From Chthoniobacterales bacterium (GTDB lineage: Bacteria > Verrucomicrobiota > Verrucomicrobiia > Chthoniobacterales > Terrimicrobiaceae): a stretch of DNA of 64,000 nucleotides. Shown one piece after another: positions 18,986 through 27,475 of the stretch (its first letter is position 1; each line of letters opens with the position of its first letter). The notes beneath the pieces were generated by a model. That model was not told the origin of the DNA. It saw only the letters and a list, made by a program, of their open reading frames with translations, and made no database searches. The DNA lies in NCBI GenBank assembly GCA_014879575.1, contig JACSRU010000115.1, forward strand, positions 99,595 to 163,594, given 5' to 3'. The position numbers and the translations under genes were made by a program.

Positions 18986-20158
18986 CTAAGCCATCCTGCC
19001 CGCCGCAAAGTGCCGCCGCCGGGCGTCGTCCACCAGGGCCGCATTGCCGCTGGACTCCCACCAATCCGCAATGTTCCGTGCGGAGGTGCCCCATGCGCCC
19101 TCTTCGCGCAGCACATCCAGGAGGCTGCAATACAAATCGTAATACCCGGGCTTGACCAGATTCTCCGGATGCCAGAGCAGGCTCACTACGCCGCGCACGG
19201 CCGCAACGCGTGCGATCACCCCCCGGCAAAACGCGAGCGCCGACTCCGGCGAAAGGTCCATGTTGTCTCCCCGCAACAGTGCCCCATCGTGCAGGATGAG
19301 GGGAATCTCGAGGACGTTGAGCCACGCCTGCCCGCCGACCGACCAGAGGCGGTGGGGATACGAAGTGCCCGTGCGGAAAAACACCGAGCGATTGGACCCC
19401 AGCGTGCAATCCACTCGCAACCCGGACGCCGCAAGGAGGTCCGGCGTCACCGCCGCGCCGAATTGCAGATTGTGCTGACGCCCGGACGTCACCGGTGCGC
19501 CGACCGCCTGCTCGACATCGAGCCGCTGCGCTTCGAGCAGGCCGGTCGTGTGAGCCGACTCGATGCTCCCATGCAGACCCACCTCCCAGCCCCGCGCGGC
19601 CACCTGCGCAAAGACCGCGCGGATGGGCTGCAAGCCGCCCTCGAAGGGCATCAGATCGTCCCAATGATACATCAAATCCCGCGGATGCCGTGCGGACACT
19701 GCCGTCGGAAAGACAAAGAATGTCGAGGTGAACCCCCGCTCCTTTTCTGCCTCCAACCAGGGCGAAAGCAGGTCGCGCCGACCTCGGCGATGCCGCAGCC
19801 CGATCACCGCCGACAGGGCGCGCAGCTTGTCCCGCACCGTCGTGGCCGCATCGGCATTTGTCCGGATCAGCCGGGCAAGTTGCTCGCGGCAGTGCTCCCG
19901 CGTCCCATCCACATCATGACTCAGGAACGCCGCAAACCGCCTCCCCTCCGGCCAGCGAATCCGCTCCGCCACCGAGGGATCCCGGCGAAGCATCTCTTCG
20001 TCAAGGACCGGCCGACAAACCGATGCCTCCCGATAACGGGCCGTGTGGTGGATCTCAAAATTATGGATGCCATCCCGGTCCCCCCCAAGCTCCTCCTCAA
20101 GCGTCAGCCAGTCTGCCTGGGATGTGTTCAGGAACTCTCTTTCCGGGGGCCTTGTCAT
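18986..20158 (-). CDS. Polysaccharide-deacetylase-fold protein
   Basis: A 390-aa protein with the NodB/PuuE-type barrel signs: FLSHDVDGTREH (metal-binding Asp pair), TSTFFVFPTAVSAR, GWEVGLHGSIESAHTTGLL (His motif) and LLWHPENL near the end. There is no signal peptide, so it is likely cytoplasmic. It precedes asnB by 3 bp on the same strand and is probably cotranscribed. Such pairs occur in capsule or exopolysaccharide clusters. The substrate is unknown. Confidence 0.7.
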   Translation of the reverse strand: MTRPPEREFLNTSQADWLTLEEELGGDRDGIHNFEIHHTARYREASVCRPVLDEEMLRRDPSVAERIRWPEGRRFAAFLSHDVDGTREHCREQLARLIRTNADAATTVRDKLRALSAVIGLRHRRGRRDLLSPWLEAEKERGFTSTFFVFPTAVSARHPRDLMYHWDDLMPFEGGLQPIRAVFAQVAARGWEVGLHGSIESAHTTGLLEAQRLDVEQAVGAPVTSGRQHNLQFGAAVTPDLLAASGLRVDCTLGSNRSVFFRTGTSYPHRLWSVGGQAWLNVLEIPLILHDGALLRGDNMDLSPESALAFCRGVIARVAAVRGVVSLLWHPENLVKPGYYDLYCSLLDVLREEGAWGTSARNIADWWESSGNAALVDDARRRHFAAGRMA

Positions 20159-20352
20159 GGGTTTACACCGCTTCCATACCTGACCCCCCGCCTAACCGCA
20201 AGTGTTGGAAGGGGAATTAACCGGCTGCACGATCTGCTTCTGCAGGGGCATGAATTGTGAAATCTGCATGAAATCGGAAAGGATTCGCGACCGTGCGGGA
20301 CATTGCGAATCCGGTTTTGACGACTGCCAAATGGCATTGCAATATGTGCATT
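20159..20352. promoter_or_regulatory. Promoter/operator region of the Xre-RES module
   Basis: A perfect 8-bp inverted repeat, GGATTCGC (20281-20288) and GCGAATCC (20305-20312), lies about 40 bp before the antitoxin start and could be an operator for autoregulation. A second small palindrome, TGCA-ATATG-TGCA, sits right at the start codons. Confidence 0.45.
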
Positions 20353-20760
20353 ATGGCAACCACACTTCTGAGCCCCGAAAGGGTTTTTGACGACGCGCTG
20401 ATGGATCGGGAAATCCGCCATGGACTTCCTGTGGAGCTTTTTTTTCGTGTGCGCGACGCTCTTGCCATCCAGCCCGAAATGCTCTCGCAGGTCATCAATG
20501 TGCCGATCCGGACACTCATGCGGCGGAAACAACTTGGCGAGCGGCTGAAGTCTGATGAGTCGGAGAGGTTGTTGAGACTGGCGAGGCTCCATCTCCGGGC
20601 GGCGGAAGTATTCCATGGCAAGGAGAAGGCTCGCCGCTGGCTTTTCTCGCCGAACCGCGCCCTCGGCGGAAAGACCCCCTTCGAGTTTTCCTCGACGGAA
20701 CCGGGTGCCCGTGAGGCAGAGCGGCTTTTGGGCCGGATCGCGCACGGTGTGTTTTCGTGA
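20353..20760 (+). CDS. Xre/ParS-type antitoxin (DUF2384)
   Basis: A 135-aa protein starting MATTLLSPERVFDD. It has a short helix-turn-helix region (LAIQPEMLSQVINVPIRTLMRRK) and a C-terminal toxin-binding domain ending in WLFSPNRALGGKTPFEFSST, which is diagnostic of the ParS/MbcA/Xre antitoxin group. It overlaps the RES toxin gene by 4 bp. It should repress its own promoter and neutralise the RES protein. Confidence 0.88.
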   Translation: MATTLLSPERVFDDALMDREIRHGLPVELFFRVRDALAIQPEMLSQVINVPIRTLMRRKQLGERLKSDESERLLRLARLHLRAAEVFHGKEKARRWLFSPNRALGGKTPFEFSSTEPGAREAERLLGRIAHGVFS

Positions 20761-21233
20761 TCACAGTCTGGCGAATTTGCACGAAACAGCACGTTCGGAA
20801 CGCGTTTTCCGGCGAGGGGGCTGCATCGAATGGCGGCCGCTGGAATTCCCCCGGCACGCCCGTCGTTTACACCGCAGGAACGCAATCCTTGGCTGCGCTG
20901 GAGATTCTCGTTCACACCGCCGACCCAAACGACCTCATTGATCTCGGGTATGTTGCCATCCCTGTCGAACTCGATGAAGAAATGGGAGCTGATGTTCCCA
21001 AGCTCCCCCGAAATTGGAAGACCTATCCCGCACCGCTCGCCACGATGAGGCTTGGTGATGCATGGATTCATGCCAAAACTTCGGTGGCCCTTCGCGTGCC
21101 CAGCGTGGTGATTCCCTCGGAATCAAACTATTTGCTCAACCCAACGCATCCCGATTTTGGCAAACTGCGAATCGGAAGACCGCATGCTTTCTTGTTCGAT
21201 TCGCGGTCGGCTGATCAACCCCAGCCAAAATAA
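20757..21233 (+). CDS. RES-domain toxin
   Basis: A 158-aa RES protein with ASNGGRWNSPGTPVVYTA (the GGRW block) and SNYLLNPTHPDF near the C-terminus. RES toxins degrade NAD+ (glycohydrolase or phosphorylase). The Arg and Tyr of the first block and the later Ser-Asn motif are present. Its ATG overlaps the antitoxin stop (ATGA). This module lies just outside the mobile element boundary. Confidence 0.88.
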   Translation: MITVWRICTKQHVRNAFSGEGAASNGGRWNSPGTPVVYTAGTQSLAALEILVHTADPNDLIDLGYVAIPVELDEEMGADVPKLPRNWKTYPAPLATMRLGDAWIHAKTSVALRVPSVVIPSESNYLLNPTHPDFGKLRIGRPHAFLFDSRSADQPQPK

Positions 21234-21273
21234 AACGAAATTGTCTGGGCCGGATTCGCGCGAGCAGGATTCT

Positions 21274-21588
21274 TCACCCAACCAGACGCGCCGCTTCCTG
21301 CACATTGGGATTCACATAATGGGGTGCGTGTTTTTCTTTCAGCAGGTTCCGAACCGTTTTTTCAGAGAGACCCATCCGCTCGGCTTCCTCCGCGACGGTG
21401 TGATAGTCCCTGAAAGGCGGCGGGCACTTCAACGAGGCCGCTATTTCAGCGACCCCGTCTGCGCTCAGGGCAATCTCCAGGGCCTCAGATGTCAGAGAGA
21501 GCGCGAAAGCCCCATCACGCGGGATTCGAAGAACGGCACCGCAAAGCTCCGCGCTGGCAGAGTTCGATGGGCGTCGGTCGGAGTTCAT
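21274..21588 (-). CDS. Small helix-turn-helix protein
   Basis: A 104-aa protein not assigned to a named family. The C-terminal half, HTVAEEAERMGLSEKTVRNLLKEKHAP, reads as a helix-turn-helix or excisionase-like wing. The N-terminal half is small and hydrophobic (GAVLRIPRDGAFALSLTSEALEIAL). It lies between the RES gene and the tRNA fragment that marks the element boundary, so it may be a leftover of an older insertion at the same site. Confidence 0.55.
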   Translation of the reverse strand: MNSDRRPSNSASAELCGAVLRIPRDGAFALSLTSEALEIALSADGVAEIAASLKCPPPFRDYHTVAEEAERMGLSEKTVRNLLKEKHAPHYVNPNVQEAARLVG

Positions 21589-21781
21589 GATCGCCTTTTC
21601 CGGGATCAGCCGAGAAAGTGAAGGGGGGAACCGAAGATTTTTGTTCCAAAGTGCAGATTTTACCTAAAAGAACCTAAAGAAATTTTTCCTCCAAACGAAT
21701 TCAGAAGAAATCAAAAAAGATTCTCTCCAAGCGCAAGTGTCTGTTTTGGAGGCATTTGAAGGATTTTGGTGCCATTTGAAA

Positions 21782-21809
21782 TGGCGACCCTAACGGGATT
21801 CGAACTCGT
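21782..21809 (-). other. attL: 3' fragment of a tRNA gene
   Basis: Read on the minus strand, 21782-21809 gives T-arm and acceptor 3' strand of a tRNA ending TAGGGTC-G-CCA. The T-loop is TTCGAAT. The T-stem has one mismatch (ACGAG/CCCGT) and no D- or anticodon arm follows, so it is not a full tRNA. The 5' part has been displaced by the element. Its isoacceptor cannot be read. The intact copy is expected at the right end, outside the window. Confidence 0.75.
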
Positions 21810-21885
21810 GTTAATCACGATAGTAGATGTGATTTTTCTTGCGTTTGGGACAAATTTGGGACAATTTCCCTTAAAACAAGAAAAC

Positions 21886-23238
21886 ATGAAGGCAAAAGGC
21901 GCAGTTGAAGTAGTAGGAACGAAGGGTGTTTCCATTTACGAGGACGCAGTGGAGGCCAAGGGAAAGCAATACAGTTCATTCAGGGTAATTTATTACAAGG
22001 GAGGAAAGCGGTGCAGGGAACGGGCCAAGACTCTTGAGGAGGCGAAGCGGAGAGCCAAGGAGGTGGCTGATGAATTGTCGGGTTCCCTGCCAGAGGACCG
22101 CTCCCCATTCACCCGCAGAGAAAGGGAGGTTGTGGAGGCTGCCATTGACACCTTGGCTCCACTGAACATCAGAATTTCGGATGCGGCAAGGACGCTGGCG
22201 GAGGTAAAGGAAATTCTGGGGGAAAAAGGCACTCCACAGGAGGCGGCACGGGCATTCGTGAAACAGAACCAGAGGGATGAGATCGAGGAAAAAACTTTGG
22301 GGGAGGTTTACGAGGAATTTATGGCGACTCTGGCGAGCAAGGGCGGTGCAACGGTTCGGGAATACAAACGCAGTTTCCGGTATTGGCAGGACTGTAGCCA
22401 ACGCTTGGGGGCTCTGGCAGAGCATTTCAAGGACACGCTCATCAGCGACATTAAAGCGCGGGAATTGGATGCCTTTTTGGACAAGATGCCAGTCCGCCAT
22501 GTTTCGGCAACCGGCGTCCGATATACCGGCAAATTCACATCACCACAGGGCCGCACCAGGAATAATTACAGGGGGGCATTTTGCACCCTTTTCAGTTTTG
22601 CGAGAAAGAAGGAATATCTGCCGAGGGACATCAAAACCGAGGCGCAATACATGCAGGTTGCCGGCGAGACGAAAACGAAAAAAGAATTGTCAGTGGGGTT
22701 GAGGAAGAAAATTTACACGCCGTCCGATATGCAGGAGATCCTAGACGGGTTGCCTGATCGCTGGATACCGTTCGTGGCGCTGGGGGCACTGGCCGGAATA
22801 CGCACAGCCGAAATCCACCGTCTGCAATGGGAGGATATTAATTTCGACAGGAAGTTTATCGAAGTGGAGAAGGATCAGGCGAAGATGGGGAGCAGGCGGG
22901 TTATTTCGATGTCTGATCAGTTGATTGCTTGGCTGAAACCGCTTGCCCAGAAATCGGGATGGGTTATTCCCCACTACGCCCACGACAGCACACTGAATAT
23001 CGAATTCAAGAAAGCGAGAAAGTTGATACCCGTCCCGATGATCCAGAACGGTCACCGGCATTCGTATGCCACATACCGGATTTGGGAAATTGGGGATGAA
23101 TCCAAGGTTGCTTGGGAAATGAACACTTCCGTTCGGAAGCTCCATGCGAACTACTTTTCTCCCGCAGACGAACTGGCGTTGAAAGAGTGGAAGTTGGTAT
23201 TACCGAAGAAAAACCGGTGGAAGGTGAAGAAGGGTTAA
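21886..23238 (+). CDS. int: Tyrosine recombinase/integrase
   Basis: A 450-aa phage-type integrase. An N-terminal arm-binding region (KGGKRCRERAKTLEEAKRRA) and a core-binding SAM-like domain (about 120-260) precede the catalytic domain. Arg306 is in AGIRTAEIHRLQW, Arg391 in the GHRHSYAT block and the nucleophile Tyr423 in KLHANYFSP. The usual His of HxxR is not at its normal place (Asn). The ATG at 21886 is used. A TTG further upstream lies inside the attachment site. Its location 77 bp from the tRNA fragment fits integration into that tRNA. Confidence 0.92.
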   Translation: MKAKGAVEVVGTKGVSIYEDAVEAKGKQYSSFRVIYYKGGKRCRERAKTLEEAKRRAKEVADELSGSLPEDRSPFTRREREVVEAAIDTLAPLNIRISDAARTLAEVKEILGEKGTPQEAARAFVKQNQRDEIEEKTLGEVYEEFMATLASKGGATVREYKRSFRYWQDCSQRLGALAEHFKDTLISDIKARELDAFLDKMPVRHVSATGVRYTGKFTSPQGRTRNNYRGAFCTLFSFARKKEYLPRDIKTEAQYMQVAGETKTKKELSVGLRKKIYTPSDMQEILDGLPDRWIPFVALGALAGIRTAEIHRLQWEDINFDRKFIEVEKDQAKMGSRRVISMSDQLIAWLKPLAQKSGWVIPHYAHDSTLNIEFKKARKLIPVPMIQNGHRHSYATYRIWEIGDESKVAWEMNTSVRKLHANYFSPADELALKEWKLVLPKKNRWKVKKG

Positions 23239-23903
23239 CTCAATATCCGGCTTCTTGCCTCTCGTGTCACTCGTGGGCTATCCGGCGTATCCATAAATTT
23301 TGTCAAGGCTTCCACCGAATAGCTGCGATGTTTCCCCAGCATCCTTGGTTGTGGAATGAGTCCCCTTTCGGAATAGTCGTATAGAGTTCTCACCGAGATC
23401 CCGAGCAATTTTGCGGCTTTGGCAGCCTTTATCCACTTGGGCTGAATTGCCCCAATTTCTGGCTCCCCTGCCTTCAATGGTGTTTCAGTTGGCAGTCTGG
23501 CCGGTTGCTCCGCCCTGATAAGCCGATCCAGGGCAGCATTGACGGCATCCCGAGGAAACAGGCGTTCTGGGGTGTCTGCAATGGGTTTGAGCCATCCAGC
23601 AGCAATAACGCGCTCCAGAAGTAGCGGTGAACGGAAAACATATTCAATGGCTTCCTCTTCCGTCAGGAGAGGCAGAAGGTGCGCCGGATCTACCAGCATT
23701 TGTTGCGTCACAGTGCCCGCGTGGGGCTTGGAAGCGGTGAAGTAGTCGTATCCGCCAGTCCAATCTTTCTCCTCAGCCAGCCAGCCCAAGATGCGCCGCG
23801 CCCTCGCTTCTGGAGATGGGAACATCCCCTGCTCTTCTTTCAGATTCTCGAAGTTGGCGATGTATTCCGCCACCTCGTCTCCCGGCTCCTCATGCTCCAT
23901 CAT
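23235..23903 (-). CDS. MerR/excisionase-like DNA-binding protein
   Basis: A 222-aa protein. The C-terminal 60 residues, WIKAAKAAKLLGISVRTLYDYS then RMLGKHRSYSVEAL, form a MerR-type winged helix like that in excisionases. The N-terminal 150 residues are acidic and unassigned. The start MMEHEEPGD (23903) is chosen because a longer version would run into the divergent gene at 23942. Its stop overlaps the integrase stop by 4 bp (convergent). An excisionase or element-control role is plausible from position. Confidence 0.65.
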   Translation of the reverse strand: MMEHEEPGDEVAEYIANFENLKEEQGMFPSPEARARRILGWLAEEKDWTGGYDYFTASKPHAGTVTQQMLVDPAHLLPLLTEEEAIEYVFRSPLLLERVIAAGWLKPIADTPERLFPRDAVNAALDRLIRAEQPARLPTETPLKAGEPEIGAIQPKWIKAAKAAKLLGISVRTLYDYSERGLIPQPRMLGKHRSYSVEALTKFMDTPDSPRVTREARSRILS

Positions 23904-23941
23904 TGCCAGAGGCTGCCATTTCTGATTTTCCTCTGCAAGGA

Positions 23942-24457
23942 ATGAACACGCGCGAAACCTTGGAAGCGATGGAGAAGCTGGAAAACGGCGAGAGCGGGAG
24001 ATATTGGCTGGAATACACCCTTGGGGAGGAAGAGCATTGGCGGTTCTCAGACTATGCACACCCATTTTTCCCCATTTTTGAGGCGTGCTGCCTGAATTTA
24101 CCGGAAGCCCCGGAGAATATCAGCAAGATTGCCGTTGGCGAGCGTGGGAGGGGAAATGGGGGCGCGAATAAAGGGGGCGATACCATTTCGCCAAGCCCTC
24201 ACGACTCTTCCGGGCAGATTGCCATAGGCGAAACGGATAAAGGCAAAAACCTTGCGACTCTTGCGGTAATACTTGTTACTGATTCCACTGCGGAACTAAA
24301 GATTTTGGATGAAGCGAGGTTCGACGAGTTTATCATACAGGCGGAAAGAGACGAAGAAGAGCTTAATGCCTTACAGGCAATGAAGGAGAAAGCGTTAACA
24401 CTCGAACCGGATACGCCGGGAATAGATCCCAAGAGTTGGCCGTGGGGGGATGAGTAG
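23942..24457 (+). CDS. Hypothetical acidic protein
   Basis: A 171-aa protein of no recognised family. The N-terminus (MNTRETLEAMEKLENGESG) and C-terminus (ERDEEELNALQAMKEKALT) are charged and helical. The middle is glycine- and serine-rich. It is divergent from the MerR-like gene with a 38-bp gap, so both probably share a regulatory region. Confidence 0.55.
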   Translation: MNTRETLEAMEKLENGESGRYWLEYTLGEEEHWRFSDYAHPFFPIFEACCLNLPEAPENISKIAVGERGRGNGGANKGGDTISPSPHDSSGQIAIGETDKGKNLATLAVILVTDSTAELKILDEARFDEFIIQAERDEEELNALQAMKEKALTLEPDTPGIDPKSWPWGDE

Positions 24458-24478
24458 CACGATTAACGATATACCGAT

Positions 24479-24862
24479 TTACCTCGCGAGATGGGGGTTG
24501 ACTGATTCGGCTCGCCTGAGCATTGGCATGGCCAGTTTTTTGTATCGGGCGAAGAAGTTCTGCTTCATGCCTGCCAAGGTTGCCAGCAGTTCCCCGTAAT
24601 CTGGGTTTGTGAGGAATGCCCGGATTTCCCACAATGGTTTCCCAGATAGGGTGGTAGATCCGTATTTGTGGTTTTTGGGGATGGGTTGCGAGTAGTGTTC
24701 CAAGTCTGCTATCGCGGAATTGAACATACTGGCGACAACTTGTTGTTCTGGGATAAAGTCATCCAACCAGGTTGCATTTCCAGTATCTTCTACAGTTGAG
24801 TCATCTTGATATTCCGGTTCAATATCGAACCATTGCCCATAATGTGATACGCCCGTTTTCAT
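24479..24862 (-). CDS. Hypothetical protein
   Basis: A 127-aa protein with no recognised domain. It is acidic at the N-terminus (FDIEPEYQDDSTVEDTG) and basic at the end. It is preceded by an exact ATCTGCTATAAT promoter 8 bp before the ATG, which strongly supports it as a real, leaderless gene. Confidence 0.6.
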   Translation of the reverse strand: MKTGVSHYGQWFDIEPEYQDDSTVEDTGNATWLDDFIPEQQVVASMFNSAIADLEHYSQPIPKNHKYGSTTLSGKPLWEIRAFLTNPDYGELLATLAGMKQNFFARYKKLAMPMLRRAESVNPHLAR

Positions 24863-24870
24863 CTACTATG

Positions 24871-24882
24871 ATTATAGCAGAT
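24871..24882 (-). promoter_or_regulatory. Leaderless promoter ATCTGCTATAAT
   Basis: Exact copy of the element's 12-mer extended -10 box. The TATAAT ends 8 bp before the ATG at 24862. Confidence 0.7.
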
Positions 24883-24916
24883 GGGATGGGCAATTAACGG
24901 TTTGGGATGGAGTTTT

Positions 24917-25162
24917 TTACTCGTCCAAATCGGCCCATTTCTTGCCGAGGGTATCCAGGACTTTCTGGATCTCAATATCCGTCAGGCTGCGTTTTCCGAG
25001 TTCCACACGGTTCAGCACCATGATGTCCACATCCCAGCCATTGAGCTGGAGGCGGCGGGCAAGTTCGGCTTGGGTGAAGCCAATCTGTTCCCGCAACGAG
25101 CGCAGGCGGGGGCCTTTCAAATTGAGCGCCTCCCCCTGAATACGTGAACTTCGCTGTGCCAC
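24917..25162 (-). CDS. Xre-family helix-turn-helix repressor
   Basis: An 81-aa single-domain protein. LRSLREQIGFTQAELARRLQLNGWDVDIMVLNRVELGKRSL is an HTH_3 fold with a small insertion between helices 3 and 4. It faces the divergent membrane-protein operon across a 64-bp gap holding two matching operator-like palindromes, so it is the likely repressor of that gap. Confidence 0.85.
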   Translation of the reverse strand: MAQRSSRIQGEALNLKGPRLRSLREQIGFTQAELARRLQLNGWDVDIMVLNRVELGKRSLTDIEIQKVLDTLGKKWADLDE

Positions 25163-25165
25163 ATA

Positions 25166-25212
25166 TAGACGGTAGCATCTACTTCTTGGTTTGACATAGA
25201 CGGCAGCCTCTA
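25166..25212. promoter_or_regulatory. Twin operator-like palindromes
   Basis: Two 16-bp near-palindromes, TAGACGGTAGCATCTA (25166-25181) and TAGACGGCAGCCTCTA (25197-25212), lie 31 bp apart, three helical turns, between the divergent Xre gene and the membrane-protein gene. This is the expected layout for a dimeric repressor binding both promoters. Confidence 0.65.
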
Positions 25213-25226
25213 TACTCTCGCGCCTG

Positions 25227-25880
25227 ATGAAAAGTCACTTTTTTTCGGAGAAGCTGGTATGGGGGTTTGGAGGGTTGCTGGTTCCGGGGTTGGTTGGCTG
25301 GGGAATGGCGCTTTTCATGGTTGTCAACGACATGAACCCCACGGGCACGAAGGTTGGGCTGGCTTGCAGTTTTCCGCCTGCCCTCCAGATCGGGTTGGCC
25401 ATTGACGGGAATTGGGCACCCATCCTTGTTTCTGTCATCGGCAGTCTGGCGGTTGCTGGGGCGCTGGTTGCCTTTTTGAGGCCCGAGGCCTGTTCTCAGT
25501 TGGCAGCCAGTGGCAGGGACTACGCGACCAATATCCTGAGCAAGGAAGACAAGCAGGAAGAGAAGCCGGAAACCTCCCCTGCGGGTAGAACGGCATCTGA
25601 GGGCAGCCGGAAGGGAAAGATTCTCAGAATCATTGGGCTGTTCGGCGGGGGCATACTCACGATTGGAGGGATTGCGGTTGCGCTTTTCGCTTGGGCACAC
25701 CGCCCGGTTGAAGATTCGTTGGCTGGAGCAGCCGAGCTTCTGGCCCGTGGAGGCATGGATGCGTGGGCAATCCACGATGGGCCATTTGTCATCATCATGG
25801 GGGTGGCGGTTGGCGCGATTGTTCTGGGGTTGATCGGGTTCACCAGTGCGCTCATCTCGATTGTCTGGAAGCGAATCTGA
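25227..25880 (+). CDS. Hypothetical inner-membrane protein
   Basis: A 217-aa protein with about four hydrophobic segments: 12-35, 63-85, 130-152 and 180-212. A charged cytoplasmic-looking loop (KEDKQEEKPETSPAG) lies in the middle. No family was recognised. It is first in a three-gene plus-strand set with a lipoprotein and a secreted protein, all apparently under the Xre operator. Confidence 0.6.
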   Translation: MKSHFFSEKLVWGFGGLLVPGLVGWGMALFMVVNDMNPTGTKVGLACSFPPALQIGLAIDGNWAPILVSVIGSLAVAGALVAFLRPEACSQLAASGRDYATNILSKEDKQEEKPETSPAGRTASEGSRKGKILRIIGLFGGGILTIGGIAVALFAWAHRPVEDSLAGAAELLARGGMDAWAIHDGPFVIIMGVAVGAIVLGLIGFTSALISIVWKRI

Positions 25881-25888
25881 TTTACGCA

Positions 25889-27475
25889 ATGAAAAAAGTC
25901 CTGTTTCTCCTCTCAGTCCTCGTCGTCAGTCTGGTTGCCGGTTGTGGTGGCCCGAACTACGCCAATGGGTTCAAAGAATGGCTGGGAAACAGCGTTGCCA
26001 AAAACGGCCCTTTGAAACTTGCATGGGTAAAAATCGAAAAGCTTTCAAGTGGGAAGACAGAAGCCGTTTTCAAATTCACAAGCGAGGTTCAGATTACCGA
26101 GAATCAATACGGTTCTGTTGGTTCCGATGATATTGCTCCCGCTCTGGCGGCATTAAAAAAGATGAGGGAAGCGAATGTTCCCGTTCCTCAGCAGAACGAA
26201 GTTACCGCCCTATACAACGAGATGATGACGATGAGATTGCCGGTTTACAAAATTGTGACACCGGAAGGGAAAAGGGTTTCGATGAGCGGGAAGGCGCAGG
26301 CCACATTGCTGAACAACGGAGCGTGGGAATATGAACTTTTGGATGTGGTTGGAGGGAATTACCCTGTTGGCAAAGAGCCAACGGGAAAATGGGCGCGGGA
26401 GGAGAGCAAAGAGGCCAAGGAAAATGCTGCACAGGTGCAGGAGAAAGTCGCTGCCGTGGTGGCGGCGGCGGACAAGGCCATTCAGGAAGCACGGGAAAGC
26501 CAAGCCCGTGAAGATAAATTTAACGAGTTGGTTCGGCGGAAGGAGGCAGAGGCCGCAAAAGCACAGGAGGCAGCTTTCCTTGCTTTCTGCGACGAAGGAC
26601 AAGTCGTTTATGGATCATGGACTTCGGAAACAGCAAGTGGGGACATAGGAATACGCTGGGGCCAGAGAAGCAAGAACGGGGATGGATATTCAATAGCTGG
26701 GGTTTTCTTCGATCCAGACAACCAACAATATCAAAAGCCATTTACCGGCAGAATCACAATATCGGATAGCCCGAATGTTCCATACAATTTGGAGTTAAAA
26801 GCATTAGGAGGTAAGGGGGTTCAGATAAGTGATGGACTTTGGTTTTCGGTTATTGGCGCACAGGGAAGAAAAGCTGCCATTGATGCGGGTGTATTCGATA
26901 AAACCCCCGTATTACTTTTAGAGAGGTTTTCATACAATGTAGTCCTTGAGTATAATTCTAGTGGGGAACTGCAAGGAACATCAAATTTTGATAGCACTGG
27001 TGTTCAGCGCCCAAAATACCAGTTTAGTAAGAGCTATAAGCCGAGGAAGGGTGCGGCAGAAGCCCCCACTTCGTTTATTCCGAAGCCCTCAGAGCCCAGC
27101 GAGCAGGCAATTCAACAAATCGGCGGGCAATCCTCAAATTCCAATGCTGGCGGTGGGAAATACCGGATGAGCGTTGCTGAATTGAAAGCCCAGTTGGCTG
27201 CATCGAAGCCACTTGTCGGGGAATATCAGGCAGCCATGCAACGAATGGATATTCAGGCGGGAAGGAAATATCTGAACGAACTTGTGAGAAAATACCCACA
27301 ATGCCCAATCACACTGTTCTTGCAAATGGGAGAGGCGTTTATGGCAAAGGACATTCCACAGGCCCAGAAGATCTACAATATCCTGATGACTGAGTATCCC
27401 GATACCGAAGGCATGAGAGCCGCTTACACAGCTAGTTACGAAGGATACTTGCGCACGGTGCAATCCGGCAGGTGA
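25889..27475 (+). CDS. Hypothetical lipoprotein with coiled coil
   Basis: A 528-aa protein. The signal sequence MKKVLFLLSVLVVSLVAGCGG has a lipobox ending in Cys19, so it should be lipid-anchored. About residues 165-230 are a coiled coil (EESKEAKENAAQVQEKVAAVV and onward). The C-terminal 100 residues look helical and TPR-like (QAGRKYLNELVRKYPQCPITLF, then KDIPQAQKIYNILMTEYPD). It starts 8 bp after the membrane protein gene and ends by overlapping the next start (TGATG). Confidence 0.65.
   Translation: MKKVLFLLSVLVVSLVAGCGGPNYANGFKEWLGNSVAKNGPLKLAWVKIEKLSSGKTEAVFKFTSEVQITENQYGSVGSDDIAPALAALKKMREANVPVPQQNEVTALYNEMMTMRLPVYKIVTPEGKRVSMSGKAQATLLNNGAWEYELLDVVGGNYPVGKEPTGKWAREESKEAKENAAQVQEKVAAVVAAADKAIQEARESQAREDKFNELVRRKEAEAAKAQEAAFLAFCDEGQVVYGSWTSETASGDIGIRWGQRSKNGDGYSIAGVFFDPDNQQYQKPFTGRITISDSPNVPYNLELKALGGKGVQISDGLWFSVIGAQGRKAAIDAGVFDKTPVLLLERFSYNVVLEYNSSGELQGTSNFDSTGVQRPKYQFSKSYKPRKGAAEAPTSFIPKPSEPSEQAIQQIGGQSSNSNAGGGKYRMSVAELKAQLAASKPLVGEYQAAMQRMDIQAGRKYLNELVRKYPQCPITLFLQMGEAFMAKDIPQAQKIYNILMTEYPDTEGMRAAYTASYEGYLRTVQSGR

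Noticed and set aside
17186..20260. 1024-codon plus-strand frame antisense to asnB and the deacetylase-fold gene
   Set aside because: The translated product has no domain and the opposite strand carries two well-supported genes. A GC-rich shadow.
21782..21860. A complete tRNA gene at the element boundary
   Set aside because: Only the acceptor 3' strand and an imperfect T-arm are present. No D-arm or anticodon arm follows.
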